NCBI RefSeq assembly: GCF_900115675.1
Contig: NZ_FOXI01000006.1
Location: 141,518-205,517 of the forward strand
Reading direction: 5' to 3'
DNA: 64,000 bases
Source of the DNA: Halolamina pelagica
GTDB taxonomy: Archaea; Halobacteriota; Halobacteria; Halobacteriales; Haloferacaceae
A program made the position numbers and the translations under genes. The notes beneath the pieces are model-generated. The model saw only the letters and a program-made list of their open reading frames with translations, searched no databases and was not told the DNA's origin. This document shows, piece after piece, positions 58,478 to 64,000 of the stretch (position 1 is the first letter of the stretch; every line of letters starts with the position of its first letter).

Positions 58478-61156
58478 ATGCCCAGTGGCCCGTACGACGC
58501 CGACGCCGTCGAGGAGAAGTGGCAGCAGCGCTGGCTCGACGAGGACACCTACGCCTACCGGGGGGAGGAGGTGGACGACCCGAACACCGCCTTCGCCATC
58601 GACACGCCGCCGCCGACGGTGTCGGGCAGCCTCCACTGGGGCCACGTCTACGGCACGGTGCTGCAGGACATCGTCGCCCGCTTCACCCGGATGCAGGGCG
58701 AGGAGGTGTTCTACCCCTTCGGCTACGACGACAACGGGATCGCCTCCGAGCGGCTGACCGAGCGGGAACTCGACATTCGGCATCAGGACTTCGAGCGCCG
58801 GGAGTTCCAGCAGAAGTGCCGGGAGGTCTGTGCGGAGTTCGAGGACGAGTTCACCGAGAACATGCAGTCCTTCGGCTTCTCGATCGACTGGAACAACACC
58901 TACCGCACGATCGAGCCGCGGGTCCAGCGCATCTCTCAGCTCTCCTTCATCGACCTCTACGAGCAGGGCAAGGAGTACCGCAAGCGCGCGCCGGCGATCT
59001 GGTGTCCCGAGTGCGAGACCGCGATCTCGCAGGTCGAGACCGAGGACGACGAGCGGGACAGCCACTTCCACGACATCGCGTTCGAACTCGTCGACGGCGG
59101 TTCGTCGACGAGCGAAGGCGGCGAAGCCGCCGACGTCGACGGCGAGTCCGCGGGCCAGGACGAGTTCACCATCTCGACGACGCGGCCCGAACTCCTCCCG
59201 GCGTGTGTCGCGGTGTTCGTCCACCCCGACGACGAGGACAACCAGAACCTCGTCGGCGAGGAGGCTCGCGTCCCGCTGTTCGGCCACGAGGTCCCCATCA
59301 TCGCCGACGAGCGCGTCGACATGGAGACCGGATCGGGGATCGTGATGTCCTGTACGTTCGGCGACCAGACCGACATCGAGTGGTACCAGGCCCACGACCT
59401 GGACCTGCGGGTCGCCATCGACGAGTCCGGGCACATGACCGACGTGGCCGGCGAGTACGAGGGGATGTCCTCGGCGGACGCCCGGCAGGCGATCGTCGCC
59501 GACCTCGACGAGACCGGCGCGCTGCTGGATCGCTGGCCGATCACCCACAGCGTCAACGTCCACGAGCGCTGTGGCACCGGCGTCGAGTTCCTCGTCGCGG
59601 ACCAGTGGTACGTCGAGATGCTCGACAGCACCGACGAGTACCTCGAGGCCGGCCGGGAGATGGACTGGTACCCCGAGAAGATGTTCTCGCGGTACAAACA
59701 CTGGATCGAGGGGCTCCAGTGGGACTGGTGTATCTCCCGACAGCGCTCCTCGGGGATCCCGTTCCCGGTGTGGTACTGCGATGACTGCGACGAGGCGGTC
59801 ATGGCCGAGAAGGCCGACCTGCCGGTCGATCCGCTCTCGGACGAGCCGCCCGTCGACGCCTGTCCCGAGTGCGGACACGGCGAGTTCGTCCCGGAGGACG
59901 ACGTGTTCGACACGTGGGCGACCTCCAGCCTGACGCCGCTGATCAACGCCGGCTGGGACTGGGACGAGGACGCGGGGGAGTTCACGATGGAGAACCCCGA
60001 ACTGTTCCCGATGGACCTCCGGCCCCAGGGCCACGACATCATCAGCTTCTGGCTGTTCCACACGGTCGTGAAGTGCTACGAGCACACCGGCGAGGTCCCC
60101 TTCGACTCGGTGATGATCAACGGGATGGTGCTCGACGAGAACCGCAAGAAGATGTCCAAGTCGAAGGGGAACGTCGTCTCGCCCCAGGAGGTCAAATCGC
60201 AGTTCCCCGTCGACGCCGCGCGGTTCTGGGCCGCCGGGAGTTCGATCGGCGACGACCTGCCGTACCAGGAGAAGGGGCTGCGCGCCGGCGAGAAGCTGCT
60301 CCAGAAGCTCTGGAACGCCTCGAAGCTGGTCGACTCGCTGACTCCGGAGACGGCGCCGGACGTCGACGAGTCCGACCTCTCGGCGCTCGACCGCTGGCTG
60401 CTGGCCGAACTCGACGCCGAGGCCGAGTTCGTCCGGGAGAAGCTCGCGAACCGGGAGTTCTCGAAGGCCCGGGACAGCCTGCGGAGCTTCTTCTGGGGGA
60501 CGTTCTGTGACGACTACCTCGAGATCGCGAAACAGCGCGTCCGGGAGGAGGACGACGAGTCCGCGAAGTACACGCTGACGGTCGCCCACCGACGGTTCCT
60601 GCAGCTGTTCGCGCCGGTGCTCTCCCACATCACCGAGGAGATCTGGCAGGAGATGTACAGCGAGGGCGCCGGCTTCGAGAGCGTCCACCGGACCTCGTGG
60701 CCCGAACCCACGGGCATCGACGCCGACCACGACGCCGGCGAGACGGCGATGGCGGTCGTCGGCGCGCTCCGGCGCTACAAGAGCGAGCGCCAGCTCCCGC
60801 TGAACGCCGAACTCGACACGGTCGCCGTCTACGGGGAGATCGACGGGTTCGAGAACGACGTTCGGAACGTGATGCACGTCGGGACCCTCGAGACGCTCGA
60901 GGAGGAACCGGAGATCGAGTCGGTCGTTACGGGGATCGACCTCGACTACTCGGTCGTCGGGCCGGAGTACGGCGCCGACGTGCCCGACATCGAGGCCGGC
61001 ATCGAGAGCGGCGAGTACGAGATCGAGGGCGACCGACTCCTCGTCGCGGGCCACGAGCTGTCGGCCGAGGAGTTCAGCGTCGAGCGCGAGCGCCAGTACA
61101 CCGGCGAGGGCGAGATGCTCGAGGCCGACGGCGCGCTCGTGATCGTGCAGGCGTAG
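58478..61156 (+). CDS. valS: Valyl-tRNA synthetase
   Basis: An 892-residue class I synthetase. The HIGH-equivalent is SGSLHWGHVYGTVLQDIVAR near residue 47. The CP1 editing domain, which hydrolyses Thr-tRNA-Val, spans about 200-400 (FTISTTRPELLPACVAVFVH, then VMSCTFGDQTDIEWYQAHDL). The zinc-type knuckles CPECETAISQ and CDDCDEAVMA lie near 177 and 430. The KMSKS loop is NRKKMSKSKGNVVSPQEVKS near 555. The tRNA-binding C-terminal domain follows. The PPPTVSG and GHVYGTVLQD forms mark valine rather than isoleucine specificity. It has its own promoter. Confidence 0.94.
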   Translation: MPSGPYDADAVEEKWQQRWLDEDTYAYRGEEVDDPNTAFAIDTPPPTVSGSLHWGHVYGTVLQDIVARFTRMQGEEVFYPFGYDDNGIASERLTERELDIRHQDFERREFQQKCREVCAEFEDEFTENMQSFGFSIDWNNTYRTIEPRVQRISQLSFIDLYEQGKEYRKRAPAIWCPECETAISQVETEDDERDSHFHDIAFELVDGGSSTSEGGEAADVDGESAGQDEFTISTTRPELLPACVAVFVHPDDEDNQNLVGEEARVPLFGHEVPIIADERVDMETGSGIVMSCTFGDQTDIEWYQAHDLDLRVAIDESGHMTDVAGEYEGMSSADARQAIVADLDETGALLDRWPITHSVNVHERCGTGVEFLVADQWYVEMLDSTDEYLEAGREMDWYPEKMFSRYKHWIEGLQWDWCISRQRSSGIPFPVWYCDDCDEAVMAEKADLPVDPLSDEPPVDACPECGHGEFVPEDDVFDTWATSSLTPLINAGWDWDEDAGEFTMENPELFPMDLRPQGHDIISFWLFHTVVKCYEHTGEVPFDSVMINGMVLDENRKKMSKSKGNVVSPQEVKSQFPVDAARFWAAGSSIGDDLPYQEKGLRAGEKLLQKLWNASKLVDSLTPETAPDVDESDLSALDRWLLAELDAEAEFVREKLANREFSKARDSLRSFFWGTFCDDYLEIAKQRVREEDDESAKYTLTVAHRRFLQLFAPVLSHITEEIWQEMYSEGAGFESVHRTSWPEPTGIDADHDAGETAMAVVGALRRYKSERQLPLNAELDTVAVYGEIDGFENDVRNVMHVGTLETLEEEPEIESVVTGIDLDYSVVGPEYGADVPDIEAGIESGEYEIEGDRLLVAGHELSAEEFSVERERQYTGEGEMLEADGALVIVQA

Positions 61157-61173
61157 TCGCGAAACCCCGGTTT

Positions 61174-62229
61174 CTACAGGTCGGCGCCGACGGCCTCCGA
61201 CACGTCGTCGAAGCCGTCCCGTTCTAAGAGGTCGAGCAGCCCCTCGTTGATCTCGCGGGCCAGCGACGGCCCCTCGTAGACGAGGCCCGTGTAGAGTTGG
61301 ACGACGCTCGCGCCCGCGCGGAGCTTCCGGTAGGCCCCCTCGGCGTCACTGACGCCGCCGACGCCGACGACCGGGACGTCGGTCCGCTCGGCGACGAAGC
61401 CGACGAGGCCGGTCGAGCGCTCCTCGATGGGGTCGCCCGAGAGGCCCCCCGGCTCCGCCTGATTGGGCGACGTGAGGCTCTCCGGGCGCTCGGTGGTAGT
61501 GTTGGTGACGATGACGCCGTCGAGCCCCTTCTCGGCCACGAGATCGAGGGAGTCCTCGACCGCCGGGCCGGGGAGGTCCGGGGAGAGCTTGACGAGCAGC
61601 GGGGCGGCGCCGGCGTCCTGGAGCTCGTCGATGATGGCCGCCAGCGAGTCGCGGTTCTGGAGCGATCGCAGGCCGGGGGTGTTGGGGCTGGAGACGTTGA
61701 TGACGAAGTAGTCGCCCGCGTCCGCGACGCGCTCGTACGTGTAGCGGTAGTCGGCGGGTGCCTCGTCCAGCGGCGTCGACTTCGACTTCCCGATGTTGAC
61801 GCCGACCGGGACGTGCGGGAGCGCGGTGTCGTCGAGCCGCGCGCCGACGGCGTCGGCCCCCTCGTTGTTGAATCCCATGCGGTTGATCAGCGCGCGGTCG
61901 GGCCGGAGGCGGAACAGCCGCGGGCGGGAGTTGCCCGGCTGGGCCTCCGCGGTGACGCCGCCGACCTCGACGTGTCCGAACCCGAGCGCGGCGAGGCTGC
62001 GCGGGATCCGTGCGTTCTTGTCGAACCCGGCGGCGACGCCGACGGGGTTCGGGAAGCGCAGGCCGAACGCCTCCGTCGCGAGGCGGTCGTCGTCGACGAC
62101 GTAGCGGTCCCGGAGGGCGTCCTCGACTGGCGTTCCCTGGACGGCTTCGAGCCCGCGGCTCACGACCGTGTGGGCTGTCTCCGCCGGCAGCGCGAACAGG
62201 AGCGGTTTCCCGGCGGCGTAGAGGTCCAT
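61174..62229 (-). CDS. pyrD: Dihydroorotate dehydrogenase (class 2)
   Basis: A 351-residue FMN enzyme oxidising dihydroorotate to orotate in pyrimidine synthesis, with electrons passing to quinone at the membrane. The N-terminal part MDLYAAGKPLLFALPAETAH is the membrane-associating helix region of class 2. Conserved blocks are LRFPNPVGVAAGFDKNARIP near 52, GVNIGKSKSTPLDEAPADYR near 140, YFVINVSSPNTPGLRSLQNR near 175 (with the catalytic Ser region), and VGVGGVSDAEGAYRKLRAGA near 288. It is convergent with valS, 17 nt apart. Confidence 0.93.
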   Translation of the reverse strand: MDLYAAGKPLLFALPAETAHTVVSRGLEAVQGTPVEDALRDRYVVDDDRLATEAFGLRFPNPVGVAAGFDKNARIPRSLAALGFGHVEVGGVTAEAQPGNSRPRLFRLRPDRALINRMGFNNEGADAVGARLDDTALPHVPVGVNIGKSKSTPLDEAPADYRYTYERVADAGDYFVINVSSPNTPGLRSLQNRDSLAAIIDELQDAGAAPLLVKLSPDLPGPAVEDSLDLVAEKGLDGVIVTNTTTERPESLTSPNQAEPGGLSGDPIEERSTGLVGFVAERTDVPVVGVGGVSDAEGAYRKLRAGASVVQLYTGLVYEGPSLAREINEGLLDLLERDGFDDVSEAVGADL

Positions 62230-62233
62230 GGTC

Positions 62234-62431
62234 CTAGAAGTCGTGTTCCACGTCGTCGGCGTCCGCGGACTGAATGATGATCTTCCCGTCCCGGACGCGT
62301 ACGAACACCTCCTCGCCGATCTCCATGCCGGCGACCTCGAGCTCGTCCTCGTGGAGGTTCACGTGGACGTTGTGGTACTCGCCGTTCTCGTCTTTGGCCC
62401 CGCTCGGGCTGAGCTTCTTCTTGCGGACCAT
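62234..62431 (-). CDS. Small AbrB/SpoVT-like DNA-binding protein
   Basis: A 65-residue protein starting MVRKKKLSPSGAKDENGEYH. Its core, VHVNLHEDELEVAGMEIGEE then VFVRVRDGKIIIQSADAD, has the looped beta-hairpin pattern of AbrB/SpoVT-type swapped-hairpin regulators. The basic N-terminal tail may contact DNA. It lies just upstream of pyrD on the same strand (4 nt gap), so the two are probably co-transcribed, and it could regulate that operon. Confidence 0.75.
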   Translation of the reverse strand: MVRKKKLSPSGAKDENGEYHNVHVNLHEDELEVAGMEIGEEVFVRVRDGKIIIQSADADDVEHDF

Positions 62432-62539
62432 CTGGTCTGTCTATCTCCGTTTGGCTTCAGACGGTACTAAAGTGTTTGTCTCCGGCTGCGGCGCGCCCGA
62501 GCCTCTGTCGGGTGGATTGCGGTTAGTTTTCGAGATGAT

Positions 62540-62612
62540 TAAACAGAACTTAAATCGGCAGTATATAAAGTTGGCGCTCAGGAGGGTCGTTTGCCCCGAT
62601 ATTTTTATATCG
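62540..62612 (+). promoter_or_regulatory. AT-rich double promoter of the MC1 gene
   Basis: The stretch is AT-rich against its surroundings and holds several TATA-like words: TTAAATCGG near 62550, AGTATATAAAG near 62560, and CCGATATTTTTATATCG at about 62597-62612. The last is palindromic (CGATA around a TTTT centre) and lies 33-48 nt before the ATG. The design suggests strong expression, as expected for a chromatin protein. Confidence 0.5.
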
Positions 62613-62644
62613 AACCCTGTTCACCACCCGCATGGAGAGAAACC

Positions 62645-62950
62645 ATGGTACGAGAAGACGGTAAGCGAAACTTCGCGCTTCGGGACGACGATGGCGAGGA
62701 CAGCGTGTTCTCGGGCAACACGCCGCGACAGGCGGCGCTGAAGGCCGCTCGGCGGCTCGAGCCGGCGGACTCCGAGAGTGCGGCCGAGCGCGTCCCGATC
62801 GAACTCCGGGAGAAGGGGACCGACAAGGTGCACATCTACGAGGGGTGGGCCTGGGAAGAGGAGGCGCCCGAGAACAAACCCGACTGGATGCCCGAGGTCA
62901 TCACCGAGGCGAACGTCTCCAAGCAGGGGATCGAGCACCTCGACGAGTAG
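62645..62950 (+). CDS. Non-histone chromosomal protein MC1 family
   Basis: A 101-residue DNA-bending chromatin protein of the archaeal MC1 family. It matches the family end to end: MVREDGKRNFALRDDDGEDS, then VFSGNTPRQAALKAARRLEP, IELREKGTDKVHIYEGWAWE and NKPDWMPEVITEANVSKQGI. MC1 binds as a monomer and sharply bends or compacts DNA. It is more acidic than methanogen MC1, as usual in halophiles. GGAG lies 8 nt before the ATG. It stands between the pyrD operon and the rRNA leader. Confidence 0.9.
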   Translation: MVREDGKRNFALRDDDGEDSVFSGNTPRQAALKAARRLEPADSESAAERVPIELREKGTDKVHIYEGWAWEEEAPENKPDWMPEVITEANVSKQGIEHLDE

Positions 62951-63178
62951 ACGACGGCGCCGTCGCCGTCCGTCGATTCGACAGGTGTATGACGCCCCGC
63001 GTCGGACCGATCCGACGCGCGGTACCACGCGGCCCGACCCCGAGTGCGAGCGTGGGATGATCGGCCGCCCTCCTGCCGCGCAGTATCTTCCGCTCGAGAG
63101 CGGCTGCGTCGTCGACGACGTGCCCGTGTGAACACTCCGCGTGAAACCGCATGACGTAGCGTCGATACTCCGACGGGG

Positions 63179-63185
63179 TTAAGTA
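63179..63185 (+). promoter_or_regulatory. rRNA promoter P1 TATA box
   Basis: TTAAGTA in CGACGGGGTTAAGTACTCGA is the core of the first rRNA promoter. Transcription should begin about 25 nt downstream. Confidence 0.65.
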
Positions 63186-63282
63186 CTCGACACCCATCGA
63201 ATGGAATGCGAAGGTCGCCGGGGCGGTCGCCCCCGGTGACACCCGGACTCGCTCGGCGCGAGCCCGGTACGATCCGACGCCC

Positions 63283-63289
63283 TTAAGTG
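63283..63289 (+). promoter_or_regulatory. rRNA promoter P2 TATA box
   Basis: TTAAGTG in CGACGCCCTTAAGTGAATAC is the core of the second promoter and shares the CGAC-N-TTAAGT arrangement with P1. Confidence 0.65.
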
Positions 63290-63544
63290 AATACGGGCGT
63301 TCGGAAGTAATACGCAGAGGGCAGCGGGATTCACCCTGGGGACGACCCGGATTTCCGCTGTCCGCGACGGATGAGGATTCCGCCCCCGTGGTCCGCCGCA
63401 GGACGGTATCTGATGCGAGCCTTGGTAGTTCGGTGTCCCCCGGTTCGGCCGGCGGGCAGCGAACGGTAACCGATACGCAAGACCAGATGGTAACGATCAC
63501 GTACTGTGATCCGACCCGCCACCCACGTGCAGATGCACGTACAC

Positions 63545-64000
<456 letters not shown>

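Larger units (their letters stand above)
62951..63544 (+). promoter_or_regulatory. rRNA operon leader with tandem promoters
   Basis: This is a 594-nt gap before 16S rRNA. Two clear promoters share the haloarchaeal rRNA pattern: CGACGGGGTTAAGTACTCGA (TATA at 63179-63185) and CGACGCCCTTAAGTGAATAC (TATA at 63283-63289), about 104 nt apart. A further weak promoter-like word, ACGATCACGTACTGTGATCC, lies near 63494-63513. It contains an inverted repeat (GATCAC/GTGATC). The rest is the transcribed leader. The partner strand of the processing stem lies past 16S, outside the window. An open frame on the minus strand here is chance. Confidence 0.72.

Noticed and set aside
58469..61054. 861-residue open frame on the minus strand
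   Set aside because: Antisense shadow of valS; the valS frame has all class I synthetase motifs.

Overview
The window is high-GC euryarchaeal chromosome from a haloarchaeon (class Halobacteria). The evidence is strongly acidic proteins, leaderless genes with TATA boxes about 25-30 nt before the start codon, a D-family DNA polymerase, an HMG-CoA reductase, an archaeal MC1 chromatin protein, and the 5' part of a haloarchaeal-type 16S rRNA gene at the right edge. The 16S sequence looks compatible with the Haloferacales, but I cannot assign a genus. Almost all of the window is ordinary core chromosome: no CRISPR array, transposase, phage gene or tRNA gene was seen.

Layout. 1-7.3 kb: a partial hypothetical, two divergent double-rhodanese sulfurtransferases, an AI-2E-family permease, a lone thiamine-type binding lipoprotein, a luciferase-like oxidoreductase, a methyltransferase and a RecA/KaiC-like protein. 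7.36-7.55 kb: an 18-bp-period tandem repeat. 7.6-13.4 kb: a replication-origin locus. The minus-strand genes oapA/arvA, oapB/arvB and oapC/arvC (GTPase and partners, linked to the origin and to archaeal vesicle formation) lie on one side of a 1.1-kb non-coding region that carries at least six ORB-like elements and an AT-rich tract. orc1/cdc6 lies on the other side, followed by signal peptidase I. 14-31 kb: peptidase S9, upp, both DNA polymerase D subunits (18.5 and 27-30.8 kb), hisA, hisB, an ACT regulator, a YigZ-family protein, an FAD oxidoreductase and a sulfatase-like protein. 31-48 kb: CBS protein, glyS, dolichol kinase, XPD/DinG-like helicase, methionine aminopeptidase, isoaspartyl peptidase, isocitrate dehydrogenase, an SDR epimerase, HMG-CoA reductase, an amidohydrolase, small membrane proteins and pyrF. 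48-62 kb: thrB, msrA, HAD phosphatase, a NucS-N/zinc-finger protein, endA-trpS, pheS-pheT, valS, pyrD. 62.6-64 kb: the MC1 protein, then a multi-promoter leader and the start of the rRNA operon.

Genes group by function. orc1 and both PolD subunits lie within about 17 kb of the origin. Pyrimidine genes (upp, pyrF, pyrD) and aminoacyl-tRNA synthetases (glyS, trpS, pheST, valS) are spread to the right. endA sits directly before trpS. The rRNA operon reads away from the origin, so replication started there would be co-directional with rRNA transcription.

The most notable non-routine signals are: (1) a leaderless 24-codon reading frame ending in three Phe codons just upstream of pheST, followed by mutually exclusive RNA hairpins, which looks like an archaeal leader-peptide attenuator; (2) a long structured interspersed-repeat-like element between trpS and pheS; (3) the 18-bp-period hexacodon repeat at 7.4 kb; (4) the multi-ORB origin next to the vesicle-GTPase operon.
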